In this document: positions 30,977 to 38,244 of the stretch, in pieces
Position numbering within the stretch: the stretch's first letter is position 1
Layout: each line of letters opens with the position of its first letter
Assembly: GCA_025656675.1 (NCBI GenBank)
Contig: JAHXHN010000002.1
Span: forward strand, 475,302 to 539,301
Reading direction: 5' to 3'
DNA from: Candidatus Thiodiazotropha sp. (ex Codakia rugifera)
GTDB taxonomy: Bacteria; Pseudomonadota; Gammaproteobacteria; Chromatiales; Chromatiaceae
Length of the DNA stretch: 64,000 bases
Position numbers and translations under genes: made by a program
Notes under the pieces: generated by a model
Told to the model about the DNA's origin: nothing
Database searches by the model: none
Seen by the model: the letters and a program-made list of their open reading frames with translations, nothing else

Positions 30977-31321
30977 TCAATAACCACCCTTACGCTTTGT
31001 TTCAGGTAATCCGGCTACCTTACTGGCCTGCTTGGCCGGGCCTTTCGGGAAGTGGATATAGAGGGCTTTTGCATCTACTTTGCCTTCATCAGTCCACACG
31101 CCTTTGAAATGTTTAACCATGTGGCGTTCGTTAGGTTGATTGCCGCCATTGTTCAAATATTCATCACGCAGGTAGTTGATGATTTCCCAGGCTTTTTCCG
31201 ATAGGTTGATACCTTCTGCTTCTGCAATGACCTTGGCCACATCTTCATTCCAATCACTCTGATTGGCCAGATAGCCATTAGCATCGGCCTCAATTTCATT
31301 ACCATTTACTTCATATGCCAT
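30977..31321 (-). CDS. DsrC/TusE-family protein lacking all cysteines (RspA-like)
   Basis: The 114-residue protein shares the DsrC fold sequence: N-terminal EVNGNEIEADANGYLANQSDWNEDVAKVIAEAEGI, central LSEKAWEIINYLRDEY and KALYIHFPKGPAKQASKVAGLP. DsrC carries one catalytic Cys at the position of Ser in KQASKVAGLP and another at the penultimate residue; here the tail is ETKRKGGY and no cysteine exists anywhere. It cannot carry sulfur the way DsrC does and fits the cysteine-free group called RspA, for which regulatory or binding roles were proposed. It is last in a four-gene operon divergent from dsrA. Confidence 0.88.
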   Translation of the reverse strand: MAYEVNGNEIEADANGYLANQSDWNEDVAKVIAEAEGINLSEKAWEIINYLRDEYLNNGGNQPNERHMVKHFKGVWTDEGKVDAKALYIHFPKGPAKQASKVAGLPETKRKGGY

Positions 31322-31383
31322 TGATCTCTCCTTACAAAAAAATACGAGGCAAGCGGCCTCGCCAAAAAACTTTGCGCGATATC

Positions 31384-32043
31384 TTAAACAGTCTTGTGTG
31401 GAATAAACAAGCCGAAACCTCTACTTCGTAGTGGACCTAGTCCCTGTTCCTGCAATATGACAGCGTCATCCAGCGTTAAGCCTGCAACCATCAGGCTTTG
31501 GGTCGATAAGGCGCCCTGCGGCGTTGAGAAGGTGGTCCCCTTACCGCATAGTACCTTCTTGAAACCAAGACCAAGCGCTTGTAGTTGTTCGATGGCGATG
31601 TGCAGGAATTCCTCTTCGGCCTGATCTTTTTCAGCCACCATGTGACGACAATAGAGGGTTGTGGTCATGCTAAGCAAACGGGTATGGGCCTCACCAACCT
31701 GCAATTCACTACCGGGAATGTCGAGTGTTCTACCTGTGAGCGTGCGGGCGTCTTCGACTCGCTCCTTGGGTAAGCGTAAAATCAATGGTGTGCGACGTGA
31801 TAGGTAGAGGGGTTCGGTACCCTGCGAAGGGCGCTCCCAGCCATTACCGGAATCGGCGCCATAGATGAGATGTATGCCTGTCTGGGTCTCCTCAGGAAAC
31901 CAGGGCAACCGCTGATGAATCGCTTCTGAAAGCGCCCAGGCATGATCAACCGGAAGGGCAGGACACTTGATCTTGAAGATCATGTCAACCACGGTATCCG
32001 GTACCCGAAACTGTGCTTCGTCTACCTCTTCCTGCCAGAACAT
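31384..32043 (-). CDS. Cas6/Cmx6-like RAMP protein, stand-alone
   Basis: The 219-residue protein resembles the Cas6/Cmx6 family named for type I-MYXAN CRISPR systems: HAWALSEAIHQRLPWFPE, SGNGWERP, LYLSRRTPLILRLPKERV, VLCGKGTTFSTPQGALSTQSLMVAGL, and the C-terminal glycine-rich RAMP loop GLGPLRSRGFGLFIPHK. Cas6 proteins cut RNA at hairpins. No CRISPR array or other cas gene is in the window, and the gene sits tightly in an operon with a DsrC-like gene, so a role outside CRISPR is likely. A catalytic His is not certain; His in YCRHMV is one candidate. Confidence 0.8.
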   Translation of the reverse strand: MFWQEEVDEAQFRVPDTVVDMIFKIKCPALPVDHAWALSEAIHQRLPWFPEETQTGIHLIYGADSGNGWERPSQGTEPLYLSRRTPLILRLPKERVEDARTLTGRTLDIPGSELQVGEAHTRLLSMTTTLYCRHMVAEKDQAEEEFLHIAIEQLQALGLGFKKVLCGKGTTFSTPQGALSTQSLMVAGLTLDDAVILQEQGLGPLRSRGFGLFIPHKTV

Positions 32044-32055
32044 TGCTTATTCCAC

Positions 32056-32766
32056 CTATACATTTTCTGGGATCTTACTGCGTAATTGATCTCGATCGAA
32101 CCACCACTCATCTTCGACAATCAGATCCAGGATTTTTGCCAGGCGAGGTAGAAATTTTTTGGGGTCATCCAGTTCCATCCGCTCTACCCAGAAGTCAAAG
32201 ATCTCTTGTTCCTCCACCTGACTGTGACGTCTTGCTACCTGGCCCAGGAGTTGATTGGTAAAAAACTTCAGGTCTTCTCTATCGGTATCCTCGGTCCGGA
32301 TATCGACGATGTAACAAGCTGTCACAGCAGCTACGGCTGCACCATCTGAGTTGTCCGGTGTTTCATCAATCAAGTGCTGCAGCATCGCTACACTGAGTTC
32401 AGGATCAATGGGGAAGGTCACCCCTAGCCAGATACCCTGTGCCAGTGCTTTGATGGAATCATCCTGTTCAGATTGATAGAGGATGTCGCAGGACTCAACC
32501 GCTCGAAGCCACAAGTCTTCCTCCAAAGCTTGTTTGAGAACAGCTTTGGCGAGCGGCCATGCTTCTGTATATCGGTTTAAATCAAGCAGGATATAGCCGC
32601 ATGCAAGGTTGAGTTCAAGGCGTTTATCGATAGGAGCGTCCACGGGGAGTTCTGCGATTTCGTCGCGCTTCTCCTGCAGACGGATCTCAAGAAGCTTGCT
32701 CGATTTAACAGCATCTTCTGAGCATTCGTTATCGCCGATGTAGGTTTCAGATTCCAGGTACTTCAC
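32056..32766 (-). CDS. Helical-repeat (TPR-like) protein of unknown function
   Basis: The 236-residue acidic protein starts with GTG and consists of helices with a repeat-like pattern (LELNLACGYILLDLNRYTEAWPLAKAVLKQALEEDLWLRAVESCDILYQ), suggesting a protein-protein scaffold. No signal or membrane segment. It lies 12 bases from the Cas6-like gene and 17 bases from the 58-residue gene, so all are one transcript. No family recognised. Confidence 0.75.
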   Translation of the reverse strand: MKYLESETYIGDNECSEDAVKSSKLLEIRLQEKRDEIAELPVDAPIDKRLELNLACGYILLDLNRYTEAWPLAKAVLKQALEEDLWLRAVESCDILYQSEQDDSIKALAQGIWLGVTFPIDPELSVAMLQHLIDETPDNSDGAAVAAVTACYIVDIRTEDTDREDLKFFTNQLLGQVARRHSQVEEQEIFDFWVERMELDDPKKFLPRLAKILDLIVEDEWWFDRDQLRSKIPENV

Positions 32767-32783
32767 AGGATTACTCGTCTTGC

Positions 32784-32960
32784 TTAGGTAAAGGCCGCTT
32801 CAAGGCGGTCTTCCCAATTGTCAGGTGTGTCAGAAAAGGGAGGTTTAACGTCGATGCGGAAAAAAAGCTCCGACTTTGATCGCTCTTTGATGACATCCAG
32901 TAATTTGTCGAAGTTATCGACCTCAGGATGTTGCATCATTACTTCGCTCAGGTACAGCAT
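32784..32960 (-). CDS. Small protein, 58 residues, first gene of the dsr-divergent operon
   Basis: ATG at 32960 opens a 58-codon frame: MLYLSEVMMQHPEVDNF, then KLLDVIKERSKSELFFRIDV and KPPFSDTPDNWEDRLEAAFT. The composition is that of a folded soluble protein, and the tight spacing to the next gene supports it. It is the first gene read leftwards from the dsrA promoter region. No function known to me. Confidence 0.7.
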   Translation of the reverse strand: MLYLSEVMMQHPEVDNFDKLLDVIKERSKSELFFRIDVKPPFSDTPDNWEDRLEAAFT

Positions 32961-33438
32961 GATTTAGTAGGTTCGCTATATTGTCTATTGGGGGAAAATC
33001 CACAGTAAATTACTTGGTTATTCCTATTGAACACCATGTGCAGCAGATGATCAAGCCCTGTTGTGCAATATTTAATATTTAAATCATCCCTTATAGGAAG
33101 TAGGGTATCACATCGAACATTAGTATTTAATTATAAGTCTTATATCTTTGTATTTTAAGGATATTAAAGTGCTGTAATGGCTGTTTTTTTGCTGATTTCA
33201 CCTGTCTGCATATCCCATATGGGATAGTCCGTTCTATCTCTCTACACCCCATCGGAAGGATATAGGTCTGCATTAGGAAACTCTAAACTTTCGCTCCAGT
33301 AGAAACAGGATATTTGCCTGTATAAGGTTTAGATTGCGGGTCGGACGACCATATTCAAAAGCCTTGGTCTTTAGCCAAGTGATATCAGAATATGTGTCAG
33401 CTGATGACCTAGATAAACGACCATTGGGAGAAAGAGTG
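32961..33438. promoter_or_regulatory. Divergent dsr promoter region with two related palindromes
   Basis: This AT-rich 478-base region serves dsrA (+) and the four-gene operon (-). A perfect 16-base palindrome TATCCCATATGGGATA lies at 33211-33226, and a related imperfect copy CATCCCTTATAGGAAG at 33085-33100 (about 12 of 16 bases equal). Both have the form of an operator for a dimeric regulator. No FNR box is present. An in-frame upstream extension of dsrA lies here but is not coding. Confidence 0.6.
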
Positions 33439-34683
33439 ATGGCAAAACAGATGCATGATACCCCCATGCTTGATCAGCTGGAGAGTGGCCCATGGCCCTC
33501 GTTCGTCACCGGCCTCAAGCGCCTCGCCAAAGATAACGACATGATGGTTGACCTACTGGGTCAGCTCGAGACTTCCTACGAAACCCGTAAAGGCTACTGG
33601 AAAGGTGGTACTGTCGGTGTTATCGGCTATGGCGGCGGTATCATCCCCCGTTTTACCGAACTCAAAGGTGATGATGGCAAGGCCTTGTTTCCTGCAGCCG
33701 CCGAATTTCATACGTTGCGTATCATGCCGCCTCCAGGCATGCACTACGACACCAACACTATCCGCAAGATGTGTGATATCTGGGAAAAATACGGTTCAGG
33801 CCTGATTGCATTCCATGGCCAGTCCGGCGACATCATGTTCCAGGGCTGTTCAACAGATAACGTCCAGCCTGCTTTTGATGAGCTGAATGAAATGGGCTTT
33901 GATCTTGGTGGTGCTGGTCCGGCTGTACGCACCGGCATGTCATGCGTAGGCGCTGCCCGTTGCGAGAACTCATGCGTTGACGAAGGTCGTACCATGCGTA
34001 TGCTGGTCAATAATGCCCTGGATGATATGCATCGTCCTGCGTTGCCTTATAAATTCAAATATAAAGTTTCCGGTTGCCCCAACGATTGCATGAACTCTGT
34101 GCAACGTGCTGACCTGGCTACCATCGGTACTTGGCGCGACGACATGAAGGTTGACCAGGAAGAGGTCAAGAAGTTTGTTGCAACACGTGGTCGCAAGTAC
34201 ACCATCGACAATGTCATCACCCGTTGTCCGACTAAGGCTCTGTCTCTGAATGACGACGATACCCTGTCAGTGGACAACCCATCATGTGTGCGTTGCATGC
34301 ACTGTATCAATGTGATGAACAAGGCACTTTCTCCTGGTGACGACAAAGGTGTCACGCTGCTGTGTGGTGGTAAGCGCACATTGAAGATCGGTGACCTGCT
34401 GGGCACAGTGATCGTTCCCTTTATGAAATTAGAGACAGATGAGGATTTTGAGACGCTGGAAGAGCTGGCTACAGAAATCCTCGATTTCTTTGCAGAGAAT
34501 GCCCTTGAGCACGAACGTACCGGAGAGATGGTAGAACGAATCGGTCTGGTCAACTTCCTGGAAGGTGTTGGCTTAGAGATCGACCCTAACATGATCGAAC
34601 GTCCGCGCATGAATCCTTACGTCCGAATGGATGGTTGGGATGAAGAAGCAGCCAAATGGGCTGAGCACAAGACAGCTCAATAA
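33439..34683 (+). CDS. dsrA: Reverse-type dissimilatory sulfite reductase, alpha subunit
   Basis: ATG 33439 with GGGAGA upstream gives 414 residues (MAKQMHDTPMLDQLESGPWPSF), the usual DsrA length; the frame extends upstream without coding character. Sirohaem/[4Fe-4S] ligands appear in MSCVGAARCENSCVDEG and KVSGCPNDCMNS, and a ferredoxin-type insert in CVRCMHCINVMNKA. With DsrB it forms the cytoplasmic alpha2beta2 enzyme that oxidises DsrC-bound sulfur to sulfite. It heads the complete dsr operon. Confidence 0.98.
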   Translation: MAKQMHDTPMLDQLESGPWPSFVTGLKRLAKDNDMMVDLLGQLETSYETRKGYWKGGTVGVIGYGGGIIPRFTELKGDDGKALFPAAAEFHTLRIMPPPGMHYDTNTIRKMCDIWEKYGSGLIAFHGQSGDIMFQGCSTDNVQPAFDELNEMGFDLGGAGPAVRTGMSCVGAARCENSCVDEGRTMRMLVNNALDDMHRPALPYKFKYKVSGCPNDCMNSVQRADLATIGTWRDDMKVDQEEVKKFVATRGRKYTIDNVITRCPTKALSLNDDDTLSVDNPSCVRCMHCINVMNKALSPGDDKGVTLLCGGKRTLKIGDLLGTVIVPFMKLETDEDFETLEELATEILDFFAENALEHERTGEMVERIGLVNFLEGVGLEIDPNMIERPRMNPYVRMDGWDEEAAKWAEHKTAQ

Positions 34684-34716
34684 ACCAATGTTCTCTGCTG
34701 ATTAACAGCAGGATGT

Positions 34717-34750
34717 AAGGGGGGCACCGGGATAGCCCGGCTGCCCCTTA
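34717..34750 (+). promoter_or_regulatory. Hairpin in the dsrA-dsrB spacer
   Basis: AAGGGGGGCACCGGG pairs with GCCCGGCTGCCCCTT around ATA, an imperfect but GC-rich stem, 33 bases after the dsrA stop and 38 before dsrB. With no T tract it is more likely an RNA-processing or stability element than a terminator. Confidence 0.65.
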
Positions 34751-34787
34751 AAAACGAATCAATTACCCTATTTTTTTGGAGGTAGGT

Positions 34788-35858
34788 ATGTCGGAACCTC
34801 GTATGCAGATTGAGAGTGGTGTCCCAGAGATGGAGGCCTACTTACACCCCGTCCTGAAGAAGAACTATGGCCAATGGGCTTGGCACGAACGTCCTCGTCC
34901 CGGTGTTCTGCATCATGTTGCTAAAAGTGGTGATAGCATCTGGACAGTGCGTGCAGGCACTCAACGTCAAATGGATCTCTATACCATCCGTAAGCTGATG
35001 GATATTGCTGACGAATTTGCCGAGGGCTATGTCCGCTTCACCATTCGTTCCAATATCGAGTACATGGTGAGTGAAGAGTCTAAAGTACAACCTTTGATCG
35101 ACAAGCTGGGGTCTGAAGGCTTCCCGATCGGTGGTACCGGCAACTCTGTATCCATGATCTCTCACACCCAGGGTTGGTTACACTGCGATATCCCGGGTAC
35201 CGATGCATCCGGCGCGGTCAAAGCGTTGATGGATGATCTCTATGACGAGTTCGTCAAAGAGGAGATGCCTAACCGCGTGCGTATCACCACCTCCTGCTGT
35301 CAGATCAACTGTGGCGGTCAAGGTGATATTGCCATCAATATCCAGCACACCAAGCCGCCGAAGATCGATCACGATCAGGTCGCCAATGTCTGCGAACGTC
35401 CTTCCGTGGTGGCACGCTGCCCGGTTGCGGCTATCCGCCCGGCAATGGTCAATGGTAAGCCTTCCCTGGAAGTCGATGAGAAAAAATGTATCTGTTGCGG
35501 TGCCTGTTTTCCACCATGTCCACCGATGCAGATCAACGATCCCGAACACTCCAAGTTTGCAATCTGGGTGGGAGGCAAAAACTCCAACGCCCGTTCCAAG
35601 CCAACGCTGCATAAATTGGTAGCGGCCGGTGTGCCAAACAACCCACCCCGCTGGCCTGAAGTCTCTGCAGTCGTGAAGCAGATTCTGGCTGCCTATAAGG
35701 CAGATGCGAGGGACTGGGAGCGTATCGGCGAATGGGCTGATCGAATTGGATGGCCAAAGTTTTTCGAGAAGACCGGTTTGCCGTTTACCAAATATCACAT
35801 CGATAACTGGCGTGGTAGTCGTAACAACCTGAATACCTCTGCGCATATCCGTTTCTAA
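34788..35858 (+). CDS. dsrB: Reverse-type dissimilatory sulfite reductase, beta subunit
   Basis: The ATG at 34788 follows GGAGGT closely and gives 356 residues. Catalytic sirohaem-cluster Cys motifs are TTSCCQINCGGQGDIAI and CERPSVVARCPVAAI, and a ferredoxin motif KKCICCGACFPPCPPM lies in the middle. It pairs with DsrA. Sequence features are intact. Confidence 0.98.
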   Translation: MSEPRMQIESGVPEMEAYLHPVLKKNYGQWAWHERPRPGVLHHVAKSGDSIWTVRAGTQRQMDLYTIRKLMDIADEFAEGYVRFTIRSNIEYMVSEESKVQPLIDKLGSEGFPIGGTGNSVSMISHTQGWLHCDIPGTDASGAVKALMDDLYDEFVKEEMPNRVRITTSCCQINCGGQGDIAINIQHTKPPKIDHDQVANVCERPSVVARCPVAAIRPAMVNGKPSLEVDEKKCICCGACFPPCPPMQINDPEHSKFAIWVGGKNSNARSKPTLHKLVAAGVPNNPPRWPEVSAVVKQILAAYKADARDWERIGEWADRIGWPKFFEKTGLPFTKYHIDNWRGSRNNLNTSAHIRF

Positions 35859-35903
35859 AAAAATCCGGACAACGTAAAGGTAAGTAACAGGAAGGTCTAA
35901 CTG

Positions 35904-36296
35904 ATGAAATTCGCGATTCAGGTTAATGAAGGTCCGTACCAACATCAAGCTGCGGACTCGGCATACCAGTTCACCAAAGCGGCACTGGAAGCAGGGCATG
36001 AAATCATGCGCATCTTCTTCTACCACGATGGGGTGAACAACGGTACAAATTTGACAACGCCGCCGCAGGACGACCGCAATATCGTCAACCGCTGGTCGGA
36101 ACTCGGCAAGCAATATGATCTCGATATGGTGGTCTGCGTAGCAGCAGCACAACGTCGGGGTATTGTTGACGAAGGCGAAATGCAGCGTAATGGCAAAGAT
36201 GCACAAAACATCGCAGATGGTTTTCGTATCTCCGGTCTTGGCCAATTGATCGAGGCGGGCATCCAGTCGGAACGTCTTGTGGTTTTCGGTGATTAA
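35904..36296 (+). CDS. dsrE: Sulfur-relay protein DsrE
   Basis: The 130-residue protein is of the DsrE/TusD family with the active Cys at exactly position 78 (DLDMVVCVAAAQRRG), as in Allochromatium. It passes persulfide sulfur to DsrC within the DsrE2F2H2 complex. AGGAAGG precedes the start. Confidence 0.97.
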   Translation: MKFAIQVNEGPYQHQAADSAYQFTKAALEAGHEIMRIFFYHDGVNNGTNLTTPPQDDRNIVNRWSELGKQYDLDMVVCVAAAQRRGIVDEGEMQRNGKDAQNIADGFRISGLGQLIEAGIQSERLVVFGD

Positions 36297-36311
36297 GCAC
36301 AGGGGTTGATC

Positions 36312-36722
36312 ATGTCTGAACAGATAAAAAAATTCATGTACATCAATCGTCGTGCACCCTATGGCACTATCTATGCCTGGGAGTCGCTTGAGGTTGTATT
36401 GATTGGGGCAGCGTTTGACCAGGATGTCAGTTTGGCATTTATGGATGATGGTGTATTTCAGCTGGTGAAGGGGCAGGATACTGCCGATGTGGAGATGAAA
36501 AACTTTTCGCCCACGTATAAAGCGCTGGGTGATTATGACGTAACCAAGCTCTACGTTGAAAAAGAGTCGCTTGAGGAGCGTGGTCTGACACTTGAAGATC
36601 TGATGCCTCTGACTTATGAAGACGAAGATGATGATTGGGCAGAAAAGGATTCCATTCGCCTGGTGAGCCGTGCAGAGATGGCGGACATCATGGATGAACA
36701 GGATGTCTTTTTCAGTTTCTAA
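36312..36722 (+). CDS. dsrF: Sulfur-relay protein DsrF
   Basis: With ATG 36312 the protein has 136 residues, the usual DsrF length (TusC family). The sequence MSEQIKKFMYINRRAPYGTIYAWESLEVVLIGAAF is typical, and no cysteine is present, so it is a structural part of the DsrEFH ring. A TTG two codons upstream is not preferred. Confidence 0.96.
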   Translation: MSEQIKKFMYINRRAPYGTIYAWESLEVVLIGAAFDQDVSLAFMDDGVFQLVKGQDTADVEMKNFSPTYKALGDYDVTKLYVEKESLEERGLTLEDLMPLTYEDEDDDWAEKDSIRLVSRAEMADIMDEQDVFFSF

Positions 36723-36737
36723 GTCGGAGTAAAGAAC

Positions 36738-37043
36738 ATGGCTACCCTACACACAGTCAATAAATCACCTTTTGAAAAGTCTTCTCTGGATAGCTGCCTG
36801 GCTTATGTCAAAGATGGTGGTTCTGTCCTGATGTATGAAGACGCTATCTATGGTGCTATCAAGGGCACTGCCTACGCCGAAAAGGTCGCGGCAAAAGGCA
36901 ACGTAAATTTTTTCGTGCTGGGTGCAGACCTGAAGGCACGTGGTGTCTCAGAAGATAAGGTCATTGATGGCATCGAAATCGTGGACTACGCCAAATTTGT
37001 CGCGCTCGCTGCAGAGAATGACAATGTACAGGCCTGGGTCTGA
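36738..37043 (+). CDS. dsrH: Sulfur-relay protein DsrH
   Basis: The 101-residue TusB-family protein has its single cysteine at position 20 (SSLDSCLAYV), the position known in DsrH. It completes the DsrEFH heterohexamer and follows dsrF by 15 bases. Confidence 0.96.
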   Translation: MATLHTVNKSPFEKSSLDSCLAYVKDGGSVLMYEDAIYGAIKGTAYAEKVAAKGNVNFFVLGADLKARGVSEDKVIDGIEIVDYAKFVALAAENDNVQAWV

Positions 37044-37085
37044 TTGGCTTACTGAACAACATTCAACTCTATTTGGAGAGAAAAT

Positions 37086-37418
37086 ATGGCTATCGAAGCA
37101 AATGGTAAAACCTTCGAAACTGACGAAGAAGGCTACCTGACTAACCTAGGCGAGTGGGAACCTGCTGTTGCCGAAGTTATGGCTAAAGAAGATGATCTCG
37201 AATTGACCGAAGAACACTGGGAGATTATCAATTTCCTGCGTGAGTACTATGAAGAGTACCAGATTGCTCCAGCTGTACGTGTACTAACCAAAGCTGTAGG
37301 TAAAAGACTGGGTAAGGAAAAGGGTAACTCCAAATACCTCTATGCGCTGTTTCCATATGGCCCGGGTAAGCAGGCTTGCCGCTTTGCCGGTCTGCCGAAA
37401 CCGACAGGTTGTATCTAA
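37086..37418 (+). CDS. dsrC: DsrC, sulfur carrier and DsrAB substrate protein
   Basis: The 110-residue protein has the two essential cysteines: Cys in GKQACRFAGLP and the penultimate Cys in the flexible tail PKPTGCI. It carries sulfur as a persulfide/trisulfide between DsrEFH, DsrAB and the DsrMKJOP complex. Compare the cysteine-free paralogue at 31.0 kb. GGAGA upstream is a strong ribosome site. Confidence 0.98.
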   Translation: MAIEANGKTFETDEEGYLTNLGEWEPAVAEVMAKEDDLELTEEHWEIINFLREYYEEYQIAPAVRVLTKAVGKRLGKEKGNSKYLYALFPYGPGKQACRFAGLPKPTGCI

Positions 37419-37430
37419 CAACCGAGCACT

Positions 37431-37460
37431 CGGTGGGTGGCTTTTTAAATCCACCCACCG
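37431..37460 (+). terminator. Hairpin between dsrC and dsrM
   Basis: A perfect 10-base stem CGGTGGGTGG / CCACCCACCG with a 10-base loop (CTTTTTAAAT). Only internal T residues are present. It may stop part of the transcription or protect the 3' end of the abundant upstream mRNA. Confidence 0.7.
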
Positions 37461-37493
37461 GGATTCAGATTATTTATTGAGGGACGCAGGAAC

Positions 37494-38216
37494 ATGTCAT
37501 CTGTCTACGCGTTGCTGTTTATCGTAGCGACCATCGTTCTGGTAATTGGCTTGGCAAGAAAGATTGCCCAGTATGCCAAGGCACCTGCACCACTTAAGAT
37601 TCCTACTACACCGGCGCCTGTGACACAGACCGGTGTGGTTTTGCGACTGTTCCGTGAAGTGGTGTTCTTTGAAAGCCTTTTCAAGAGCACCAAATGGACC
37701 TGGTTATTCTCCTGGCTGTTCCACTTCGGGATGTTCCTGGTTCTGTTAAGGCACCTGCGTTATTTTATCGACCCGGTCTGGCTACCCATTCAGTTGATAC
37801 AACCTTTTGGCAAGTATGCGGCATTTGCCATGGTGGCAGGCCTTGCTGGATTGCTGATCCGAAGAATTTTTGTTGATCGCGTCCGCTACATCTCTGCACC
37901 ATCTGACTACCTGTGGTTGCTGTTACTGCTTGCTATTGGTGTGAGTGGTGCAACGATGACTTTTGTTATTCATACCGATGTGGTTGCGGTCAAACAATTT
38001 TTCACCGGTTTCTGGACTTTCAGCATGGGTGATCTGCCGATGGACCCCGTCCTGTTAGTGCACCTGACCCTGGTTGCTGTACTGATGTTACTGTTGCCTG
38101 TCAGCAAGTTATTACACATACCCGGTATCTTTTTCAGCCCCTCCCGTAACCAAGTGGACAATCCGCGCGAGAAACGTCATTTGGTTGAGTGGGCTAGAAA
38201 ACTTGAAGATTCCTAA
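37494..38216 (+). CDS. dsrM: DsrM, membrane cytochrome b subunit of the DsrMKJOP complex
   Basis: The 240-residue protein has about five membrane helices and resembles NarI-type cytochrome b. Candidate haem-ligand His lie in WLFHFGMFLVLLRHLRYF and in LVHLTLVAVLMLLLPVSKLLHIPG. It links cytoplasmic DsrK to the quinone pool. Confidence 0.96.
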   Translation: MSSVYALLFIVATIVLVIGLARKIAQYAKAPAPLKIPTTPAPVTQTGVVLRLFREVVFFESLFKSTKWTWLFSWLFHFGMFLVLLRHLRYFIDPVWLPIQLIQPFGKYAAFAMVAGLAGLLIRRIFVDRVRYISAPSDYLWLLLLLAIGVSGATMTFVIHTDVVAVKQFFTGFWTFSMGDLPMDPVLLVHLTLVAVLMLLLPVSKLLHIPGIFFSPSRNQVDNPREKRHLVEWARKLEDS

Positions 38217-38244
38217 TTTATCGCTTGGCCGATGAGGGCTACAA

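Noticed and set aside
31384-32043. Possible CRISPR-Cas locus around the Cas6-like gene
   Set aside because: No direct repeats with regular spacing and no other cas gene were found in the window.
35178-36245. 355-codon minus-strand frame antisense to dsrB-dsrE
   Set aside because: Long only because of codon bias in dsrB/dsrE; no domain, and it lies opposite certain genes.
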